In this document: piece after piece, positions 58,130 to 64,000 of the stretch
Layout of the letters: every line of letters begins with the position of its first letter
Position numbering within the stretch: the stretch's first letter is position 1
NCBI RefSeq assembly: GCF_021277265.1
Contig: NZ_JAJSOH010000014.1
Location: 1-64,000, forward strand
DNA: 64,000 bases
Source: Kineosporia rhizophila
GTDB lineage: Bacteria; Actinomycetota; Actinomycetes; Actinomycetales; Kineosporiaceae
Direction: 5' to 3'
Notes under the pieces: generated by a model
The model's database searches: none
The model's input: only the letters and a program-made list of their open reading frames with translations
What the model was told of the DNA's origin: nothing
Program-made: the position numbers and the translations under genes

Positions 58130-59345
58130 TGGGCTTGGGCACTTTCACCTAAGGCAGGCTGCTGAAGCGGCGTTTGAGTCAAACGCTTTACGAATCTTCG
58201 TTACCGGAGCTTATCCGAAGGGTCCTCTCTGGGGAAACGTTGCCAAGCTGCCGGCAGCACGCCTCCAACGGCTGGCCGGGAGGGGGGCAAGTTTGCCCGA
58301 TCAGTTGGTCAGCACAAGCTCCGTACCTGATGTTTTTAATCAGTTGGCGGGCCAAGCCATGAGGCGACCTTGGCTCCGGCCGGCCTACGAAAGTATCTCG
58401 GCTAATGTGCTTCGCGCCTATCAACGACGCCTAGTGGGAGTGCTTCGCGCTCATGGTCGGCCTTGTGATGTGTTCCACTACCGGGCCGGTTACAGCGGCA
58501 AGGCTGCTCTGGAGGTCGCTCGTTCGAAAGGAATGTTCTTGCTCTGCGACCACTCGATTGCCCATCCACAGGTGCTTAGTTCCTTGGCGCGTGGAAATGG
58601 TATGACCGAGGTCGCAGCCAAGGATCAACTCGGCCCGTTCTGGGAGCAAGTCATGGGAGACATTGATCTTGCTGACCATGTTGTAGTCAACAGTCATTTC
58701 GTGCGTGACACCTTTGCAAGGGTGGGTGAGAGCACTGAACGAGTATCGGTCGTCTACACGTTACCCGAAGACAATTTCGTCACACCCAAGGAGCTTGCGC
58801 GCGGAAGCTCGGCAGGAGCAAAGCTCCGTGTGCTATTTGCGGGTACTTTGAATGAGCGAAAAGGTTTGCATGATCTAGAGAAAATTATTAAGGCCTCGTC
58901 CTCAGAAATTCTTTTTGAGCTTGTCGGACTGGTTGACGTGCAGCTCGCCTCCGTCGTCGGAGGCCTAGAGAAGATGGGTAACGTTCAGGTGCTAGGCGTT
59001 AGACCGCGGAGCGAGCTTTCGCGCAGGATGCGGGATGCTGACGTCTTTCTGTTTCCATCAAGGGCTGAGGGCAGCGCCAGGGTTGTAGCGGAGGCCATGA
59101 GTTCAAACTGCGCGGTCCTGACCACGGTGGAATCCGGGTCGCTGCTTCCAAAAGATGATTGGCAAGTATCCGGATCCGGTGATTGGTCCTTGATGGCGGG
59201 AAAGCTAAGACAGCTGAGCGAGGACAAGAAGTTGGTTCAGCAACTGGCAACGCGGAATGCCCTTGTGCTCGAGCAGTACCGCGAAACATCCTATGGCGAT
59301 AGATTGCGGGACGTCTATGACCTGGTTCGCGAACTGCAGCGTTGA
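58113..59345 (+). CDS. Glycosyltransferase family 4 (GT-B fold)
   Basis: 410 residues. Donor domain with LRVLFAGTLNERKGLHDLEKI, VQVLGVRPRSELSRRMRDADVFLFPS and EGSARVVAEAMSSNCAVL (E-x7-E-like). The N-terminal domain has HYRAGYSGKAALEVARSKG. Expected to transfer a sugar to the lipid-linked repeat unit. GGAGAAAAATG start region inside the 3' end of the polymerase gene; the two are translationally coupled. Confidence 0.88.
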   Translation: MIIISNGLGHFHLRQAAEAAFESNALRIFVTGAYPKGPLWGNVAKLPAARLQRLAGRGASLPDQLVSTSSVPDVFNQLAGQAMRRPWLRPAYESISANVLRAYQRRLVGVLRAHGRPCDVFHYRAGYSGKAALEVARSKGMFLLCDHSIAHPQVLSSLARGNGMTEVAAKDQLGPFWEQVMGDIDLADHVVVNSHFVRDTFARVGESTERVSVVYTLPEDNFVTPKELARGSSAGAKLRVLFAGTLNERKGLHDLEKIIKASSSEILFELVGLVDVQLASVVGGLEKMGNVQVLGVRPRSELSRRMRDADVFLFPSRAEGSARVVAEAMSSNCAVLTTVESGSLLPKDDWQVSGSGDWSLMAGKLRQLSEDKKLVQQLATRNALVLEQYRETSYGDRLRDVYDLVRELQR

Positions 59346-59475
59346 GAAACTGGCCAACGCTCACGTGTGTTACTCGTGATTATTCCACCGATTGCCCGAG
59401 GTGCGGCTGGAACGATTCGTTGATGCTGAGGGCAGTGCAGTACAAAGCACTATCCCGACCTGCATGATTCTCTGC

Positions 59476-60597
59476 ATGTCGTTAGAGCAGAGACAACAAG
59501 GTTCTCGTCGGATCCGCCATCTAGATGGGCTTCGGGGAATGGCCGTTCTGATGGTGCTCGCTTGTCACGCCAGTGGAACCTTGGCAGGGGAGCTCGGAGG
59601 AACAGGCGTTACAGTGTTTTTCGTGTTGTCTGGCTACCTGATCACGACGTTGTTGATCAGGGATCTATCTCGGGGTTCGATCGATTTCCGACAGTTTTAT
59701 CTGCGTCGTACTTTGCGGTTAGTGCCAGCGCTACTTCTTGTCGTAGCTCTTGTGCCATTCTTGTATTGGGTAGTTGACGATCCTGCTCTTACTGGAGTCT
59801 CGACCGGCTTGTTGGTCGCTGTGACCTACTGTATGAATTACGCCGTCTTTTTCATGGACTTCGATACTGTCTTATATCAGACTTGGTCCTTGGCCGTCGA
59901 GGAGCAGTTCTACCTCGTTTGGCCCGTTGCATTAATGGGTCTTGCCAGTCGGCAGCGGTCGCCTCTCGCGCGCGAACGAATAGTATTGCTGGCAACGGTC
60001 GTTGCGTTAGCGTGGCGTCTCCTCGCGGCTTTCATTATTTCTCCGAAGTGGGCCCACGATACGTTTGACTCAAACGCAGGGCTCCTATTGCTGGGCTGCT
60101 GGCTTGCGTTACGCCTGAATCGAACTGGATATGACATCCGGGCCTCTCATCGAGGCGCGCGTAACACCATTGCTTGGATTGCTCTAGCCGTGATGATAGT
60201 AGCGCCGCTAGCGGTCACGCATCTGTTTGACCTCCCTCCGTATGGGGGGAGCTTTATTCTTGCGGTACCAATCGCGCTTCTTTCGCTTGTGTTGATTGTC
60301 TACGGTCAACATATTTGGGTCTTGACCAACCCGGTACTGATGTGGTTCGGCACTATTTCATATGGTCTCTATCTGTGGCATGCCCCCTTGCTTGGCCTGG
60401 CTCCAGGAGGCGAAGGGTTTGTTGGTTGGGAGCGCATCGCGGCCACGCTAGCCGCTGTTCCCGTGGCCGCAGCTTCTTGGTATCTGTACGAGCGTCGTAT
60501 TCTCAGTTGGCGTCAGCCTCAGCATGGACCAGTCGGACTAGAAATCGATTTGAGGTCCGAGGGGCAGAGTTTGAGCGAGTCGCGTCATCGGACCTGA
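59476..60597 (+). CDS. OafA/YrhL-type membrane O-acyltransferase (acyltransferase family 3)
   Basis: 373 residues with about ten membrane helices. Family motifs: HLDGLRGMAVLMVLACH with the catalytic histidine, FFVLSGYLITTLLIRD, the FYLRRTLRLVPALL Arg pair and WSLAVEEQFYLVWP. It probably adds O-acetyl or another acyl group to the exported polysaccharide. The ATG at 59476 is chosen; upstream in-frame starts reach 59392. It is the last gene of the AT-richer island. No C-terminal SGNH domain. Confidence 0.9.
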   Translation: MSLEQRQQGSRRIRHLDGLRGMAVLMVLACHASGTLAGELGGTGVTVFFVLSGYLITTLLIRDLSRGSIDFRQFYLRRTLRLVPALLLVVALVPFLYWVVDDPALTGVSTGLLVAVTYCMNYAVFFMDFDTVLYQTWSLAVEEQFYLVWPVALMGLASRQRSPLARERIVLLATVVALAWRLLAAFIISPKWAHDTFDSNAGLLLLGCWLALRLNRTGYDIRASHRGARNTIAWIALAVMIVAPLAVTHLFDLPPYGGSFILAVPIALLSLVLIVYGQHIWVLTNPVLMWFGTISYGLYLWHAPLLGLAPGGEGFVGWERIAATLAAVPVAAASWYLYERRILSWRQPQHGPVGLEIDLRSEGQSLSESRHRT

Positions 60598-60694
60598 TTC
60601 CCGGCCGATCGGTCCTGGGGGCACGTTTGCTCGCTGTTCTCGGTCTAGGTGAGTTGCCCGCAGATGCGGACGCTGCCCCCGCACAGTCAGATCG

Positions 60695-60982
60695 GGCCGG
60701 CCAATGTGGCCGGCTCAGACGGGCAGGTGGGCATATAGACGAAGCACTCTCCGGGCTGGAGCGCGGGTGGCTGATCGGGAGCGGTTGCTGGGACTTGAGC
60801 ACCTGCACGCGTTGAACACCCAGGCGGATCTGGCCAGCTCTTAACGGCCGGCAGGGCGTTTGGGTGACGCAATCGCCCTGCTGGAGCGGGCGTTGGCCGC
60901 TCAGGAACGGCTATCGAGTATAGAGGGCCCGCACATCGATGCTTTCCGTGCGGCCCTGGACGAGTGGAAATCGGCGTCCTGA
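60695..60982 (+). pseudogene. Decayed TPR-repeat gene fragment
   Basis: Typical actinobacterial TPR units are readable but broken. One frame gives RAGGHIDEALSGLERG (about 60715-60765); a shift is needed to reach VADRERLLGLEHLHALNTQ from 60767. An in-frame TAA at 60842 interrupts ADLASS-stop-RPAGR, where TPR repeats normally have SYR. The repeat then continues as RLGDAIALLERALA to a stop at 60980-60982. At least one frameshift and one nonsense mutation make it a pseudogene, probably a fragment of an NB-ARC/TPR-type regulator. Confidence 0.8.
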
Positions 60983-61101
60983 TCAAATGGGCCCACGTCC
61001 CTGCAACAAGATGGACAATAGTGGATGGCAAGGTGTGCGTTCGCTGGAGGGCGTCGTTGGCCCCCGGGTAGGAGACCCTCCCGGGGGCTAGTCGCTGGAC
61101 C

Positions 61102-61314
61102 TCAGCGGCCCAAGTCGTCGTACTCGCCCAGCTTGGCGCCCTGGACGAAGGCGGCCAGGCCGGAACGGCCCAGGGCCAGGACCGGGCCCTGCTTGTTCTT
61201 GCTGTCGCGCAGGTAGACCACGCTGGCCTGGCCAGCTTCGACGCCCAGCTCGACGCAGTTGCCGGAGTCAGCGGACTTGGTGGCCTTGAGCCAGGTGATG
61301 CCGTCGGTGCTCAT
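61102..61314 (-). CDS. DUF397 protein
   Basis: 70 residues. The full DUF397 pattern is present: ITWLKATKSADSGNCVELG, then VYLRDSKNKQGPVLALG and the C-terminal LAAFVQGAKLGEYDDL. Such proteins partner HTH/DUF5753 regulators in actinomycetes and have been described as toxin-antitoxin-like or regulatory pairs (Scr1-Scr2 type). The start overlaps the stop of the HTH gene by 4 bases. Confidence 0.92.
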   Translation of the reverse strand: MSTDGITWLKATKSADSGNCVELGVEAGQASVVYLRDSKNKQGPVLALGRSGLAAFVQGAKLGEYDDLGR

Positions 61315-62159
61315 CGCTCGTACTCCTTGAGGTCGATCGCCTGAGCCATCAGACTCGCATATCGGCCCCTCAGCTCGTCGAGGACGGTCGGTTTCACTGA
61401 GTACTGCCCGGCAAGATACGTCTCGACGTAGGCGAGGTCTGGCTCTTTCACGTTGTCGAACTCCAGAATCGTGAAACTTCCCTTATGGGCGGCAGTGGCT
61501 CCTTCGTCGAACGGCAGCACCCGGATCCTGACGTTGGGGTGACTGTCGATGGCGCGCAGATGAGCGACCTGCTCGGCCATGGTCTTTGCCCCGCCGATCT
61601 GACGCAGTAGTGCGGCCTCGTCGAGGATGATGAACACCTCGTTCGTCCGGCGACCGAACACGTTCTGCGCTCGACGCCCGCGGATCTCGGCGACCCTGCG
61701 CGCGTAGTCCGGATCGTCCACGTGCTTGGGGTTCTTGGAGGCCAGGGCAGCGGCGTACGCCGGCGTCTGGCAGACCCCCGGGACAAGTGATTCGACGATG
61801 TGGATCCGGTCGGCGACGGCCTCTAGGTCGAGGAGCTGCACCAGCCAGGGAGCGATGTCTTGGCGGTACTTCTCGTGCCACTCGTCCTCATCGGCCTGGT
61901 CGACCATCTCGAGGATGCGCGCTGCGGACTCGGGTGGGATGCCGTACAGGCGGCAAGCGCTCTCTACGAGGGTGTAGTTCGGTTTGACTTCGCCGTTCTC
62001 CAGACGGCGGATCGTACGGGGATTGACGCGCAGGGCGGCGGCTGCGTCGGCGACAGGCATCTCTTTGTTGCGGCGGTCAGCGTAGTGAAGCTCCCTTGCA
62101 GCCTTCAGCTGCCGTCCCACTGATCTGCGCTGGGTAGCAGCGCTCGCCCTTTGGGTCAT
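61311..62159 (-). CDS. Scr1-type helix-turn-helix regulator (DUF5753)
   Basis: 282 residues. The N-terminal helix-turn-helix (about 15-75; VADAAAALRVNPRTIRRLENGEVKP) is followed by the DUF5753 domain (about 100-275) with the typical IHIVESLVPGVCQTPAYAAAL and IRVLPFDEGATAAHKGSFTIL segments. It probably represses or activates its own operon with the DUF397 protein. ATG at 62159 has a TACAAT -10-like box only 7 bases upstream, so the mRNA may be leaderless. Confidence 0.92.
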   Translation of the reverse strand: MTQRASAATQRRSVGRQLKAARELHYADRRNKEMPVADAAAALRVNPRTIRRLENGEVKPNYTLVESACRLYGIPPESAARILEMVDQADEDEWHEKYRQDIAPWLVQLLDLEAVADRIHIVESLVPGVCQTPAYAAALASKNPKHVDDPDYARRVAEIRGRRAQNVFGRRTNEVFIILDEAALLRQIGGAKTMAEQVAHLRAIDSHPNVRIRVLPFDEGATAAHKGSFTILEFDNVKEPDLAYVETYLAGQYSVKPTVLDELRGRYASLMAQAIDLKEYER

Positions 62160-62484
62160 ACACCCATTGTAATGGCGCATAGGGGAGGACATTTCGAGTA
62201 GGACTTCGTGTCCACGGCAGTCGGCCCCAGACGGATTGCCGAGTTGTTCTGGACGGAACCAGCCACTGATGCTGGAGCCACTCACCTCGGTGAGTCCGGC
62301 GTCCAAACGCCGGTTTCCAGACCCGCCCACCGCGCTGCGAATCCCTCCCGCCCGCGCGGTGGGCGGCTGGAAGGTCGGATGGTTTCAGACGGGGAACAGC
62401 CGGCCGCAATGGGCGGAGTCGGTGCCCAGCCGATTCAGGGCACCGACTCCGTCCTAAGTCCGACGAACACGAAAGCACGGGGGT
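62160..62484. other. Divergent promoter region of the HTH/DUF397 operon
   Basis: About 325 bases without a convincing gene. Next to the HTH start lies the palindrome CCATT-GT-AATGG (62164-62175). The same bases read TACAAT on the minus strand (62167-62172), so the -10 box and a possible operator coincide. The rest is GC-rich with no clear ribosome-binding site until the plus-strand gene at 62485. Confidence 0.6.
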
Positions 62485-62817
62485 ATGAGCATGCGCGAGG
62501 TGCAGCATCCGGAAGATCATCCGTGGGTGACGACATCTGTGGTGGACGAGGAAGCGATCGATCACGAGCGCATCGTCGGCATCGTTGCTGTCACTGGGGA
62601 GACGGTGAGCGTGCGCATCGCCCAGCGAGTCGACTTTGACCTGCTCACCGAGCCCATCGGTATCCGCGTCAGCCCGCCTCGGATCACGTTGGGCGGCACG
62701 TTCGAGATGACGGTTGCCCAGGCTGCGGAGATGGCCGAACGCCTGGGAGAAGCGGTGTCTCGGGCGGAGCGACTGCCCGGGACGGTTCAGAGGCCCCGCC
62801 TGGTGGCCACAACATGA
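62485..62817 (+). CDS. Small protein of unknown function
   Basis: 110 residues, acidic, soluble. A beta-rich N-terminal half (IVGIVAVTGETVSVRIAQRVD) and a C-terminal helix (MTVAQAAEMAERLGEAVSRAERL) can be seen. No family recognised. The ATG at 62485 is preceded by GGGGG. It is divergent from the HTH/DUF397 operon and may be regulated with it. Confidence 0.65.
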   Translation: MSMREVQHPEDHPWVTTSVVDEEAIDHERIVGIVAVTGETVSVRIAQRVDFDLLTEPIGIRVSPPRITLGGTFEMTVAQAAEMAERLGEAVSRAERLPGTVQRPRLVATT

Positions 62818-62872
62818 TTGATCAGGCTCCGAACGAGATCCTTGCCGTCTGCCCGCATGTTGGCCGGAAACC

Positions 62873-63826
62873 TCACTGCGGTGTTCGTCTCCAGGTGGTC
62901 AGCATCGGGCGATAGCCCGCCTCCGCCCACAGTGGCCCGGCTAGTGGATTGTGCACGGTGTGGTGCAGCATTGCGGCCCGGATGGCGTTCTTGTTCAGTA
63001 CGTCATGTGCCGCCGCGATCAAACTGCGCCCCACCGACTGGCCTCGGGCCTCAGGGTCGACGTAAAGCCGCGAGAGGTACCCCGACGGTCCTACGGATGT
63101 CTGGCTCTCGATCCAGGCATTGTGCGGCAACTGCCCATGTATGAAGCCAACCGGCCGGCTGGCGCTTTCCGCGACCAAGACGAAGTCTGTCTCGCTGCCC
63201 AGTACTAGGGTCAGCTCAGCCAGTAGATGAGTGCGCAGATTCGCTCGGTCAGGCAGAGCTCCCAGCTGTACCTCGAACTGATGCAAGCGCTCGGCCCGGT
63301 CGGTCAGCCAGTCCACGTCGTCCAGGCCAGCGGGTCGCACCCGGTGCCGGGTCGCCTGGTCGTCTCGCCGGCCCGCAAGCGCTGTCCGCATGACCAGGGA
63401 GGTCACGGGAGCGAATCCGAGCCGCAGCAGCGGCGCGGCGCACATGATGTCCCGGCTGGGCCACGTAAGCAGGAGAGCCACGTCGTGATCTGAGCTTGGG
63501 ATCGGCTGGATGTCACTCAGGAGTTGCTCGACAACTTCGCCGAACACCCTGGCCGGAGCTGGCCCGGCAACGCGCACGTCGAGGATGTAGCGATGTAGGG
63601 CACCCCAGATGGCTTCGTAGGAGTCGGCCCCGAAGTGGAGCTGTTTGTATGTCCCAACCGCGTGATTGCCAGACTCATCCTGCACGTAGAGCGTGTGCTG
63701 CTGCGACGGCTTCTGCCCAGACGCTGTTCGGGCGTCGATGTGCTGCATTCGGTCGTTGTGGGCGCTTACCAGCTCGGTCAGTTCAGTCACGTCGATCACT
63801 CTTGTGCTGAGCGGGTTATCGATCAT
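62873..63826 (-). CDS. GNAT-family N-acetyltransferase
   Basis: 317 residues. The C-terminal half is a GNAT domain: DFVLVAESASRPVGFIHGQ, the acetyl-CoA motif A in SRLYVDPEARGQSVGRSLI, and LLHHTVHNPLAGPLWAEAGYRP. The N-terminal ~150 residues are a second, degenerate GNAT-like unit. Acetylates an unknown amine. The start overlaps the stop of the upstream gene by 4 bases (ATGA), so it is in an operon with the partial gene at the window edge. Confidence 0.88.
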   Translation of the reverse strand: MIDNPLSTRVIDVTELTELVSAHNDRMQHIDARTASGQKPSQQHTLYVQDESGNHAVGTYKQLHFGADSYEAIWGALHRYILDVRVAGPAPARVFGEVVEQLLSDIQPIPSSDHDVALLLTWPSRDIMCAAPLLRLGFAPVTSLVMRTALAGRRDDQATRHRVRPAGLDDVDWLTDRAERLHQFEVQLGALPDRANLRTHLLAELTLVLGSETDFVLVAESASRPVGFIHGQLPHNAWIESQTSVGPSGYLSRLYVDPEARGQSVGRSLIAAAHDVLNKNAIRAAMLHHTVHNPLAGPLWAEAGYRPMLTTWRRTPQ

Positions 63827-64000
63827 CGGATGAGAGCATGCGCTTCCGCGCGCAGGTTCAGGGCGCGCGGATCATGGAAATTGTCCAGCAGTTCCACGGC
63901 ATCATTGATGTGCGTACGGGCTTCCACCTGTTGCCCGTCAGCAACCCGCTCGCGGGCGAGGTGAACGAGGGCGCCGGCCAAGGCCCATCGGTCCTGGCTC
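63823..64000 (-). CDS. C-terminal end of a TPR-like protein (partial)
   Basis: 58 codons of a gene that continues beyond the window. The visible C-terminus (ALVHLARERVADGQQVEAR, then INDAVELLDNFHDPRALNL) looks like the last helices of a TPR-type protein. Co-transcribed with the GNAT gene. Nothing can be said about its upstream domains. Confidence 0.7.
   Translation of the reverse strand, partial: SQDRWALAGALVHLARERVADGQQVEARTHINDAVELLDNFHDPRALNLRAEAHALIR

Noticed and set aside
1..64000. tRNA, rRNA or intact insertion sequence
   Set aside because: No cloverleaf-forming segment, rRNA sequence, or transposase with terminal inverted repeats was recognised anywhere in the window.

Overview
The window is a 64 kb piece of a high-GC actinomycete chromosome. 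GC-rich coding sequence, frequent GTG starts, GTGA/ATGA gene overlaps, many LuxR, TetR and ECF-sigma regulators, a DUF397/DUF5753 gene pair and secreted PKD-type proteins all point to Actinomycetia. I cannot fix the genus. No rRNA or tRNA gene, CRISPR array or intact insertion sequence was found.

Region 1 (0-11 kb) opens with a TPR protein, a membrane protein, a membrane-anchored endonuclease/exonuclease/phosphatase and a minimal Hsp70-like ATPase. A signalling block follows: an intact NarL-type response regulator and histidine kinase, then a protein with the histidine-kinase layout whose phospho-accepting His and ATP-binding residues are replaced, then two tandem LuxR regulators whose receiver domains lack the phospho-acceptor Asp. 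Region 2 (9-24 kb) is ordinary accessory metabolism: an MDR oxidoreductase, a secreted SGNH esterase, a Cho/UvrC-like nuclease, a secreted PKD protein, a hydrolase/TetR operon with a visible operator, an HxlR/NmrA pair, a two-gene heptose operon with rearranged domains (isomerase fused to nucleotidyltransferase, separate kinase), a flavin disulfide reductase with a DUF308-like protein, and a divergent TetR gene with two copies of one operator.

Region 3 (24.4-26.0 kb) holds a retron-like reverse transcriptase. All RT motifs are present, but one in-frame amber codon splits the gene after motif A. A 167-nt segment closed by 12-nt complementary ends (an a1/a2-like stem) lies directly before the RT start, and imperfect 23-bp direct repeats flank the cassette. 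Region 4 (26-47 kb) is mixed: a large membrane-patatin protein, a Ser-Val-Gly repeat protein, a cupin, an AAA+/PD-(D/E)XK ATPase preceded by a tandem 23-bp repeat array, an EF-hand-containing secreted hydrolase, an MMPL transporter, an AlbA_2/Schlafen-type regulator, small membrane proteins, an ECF sigma factor with a membrane partner, and a serine hydrolase flanked by two copies of an intergenic repeat.

Region 5 (47.8-60.6 kb) starts with metK. Its 3' end runs past the expected stop into clearly AT-richer DNA that carries a surface-polysaccharide island of ten genes: two methyltransferases, five glycosyltransferases, a Wzx-like flippase, a Wzy-like polymerase and an acyltransferase. No initiating sugar transferase or chain-length regulator is visible. 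GC-rich DNA returns with a decayed TPR gene at about 60.7 kb, then the Scr1-type HTH/DUF397 pair, a small unknown protein, a GNAT acetyltransferase and the C-terminal end of another gene that runs off the window.
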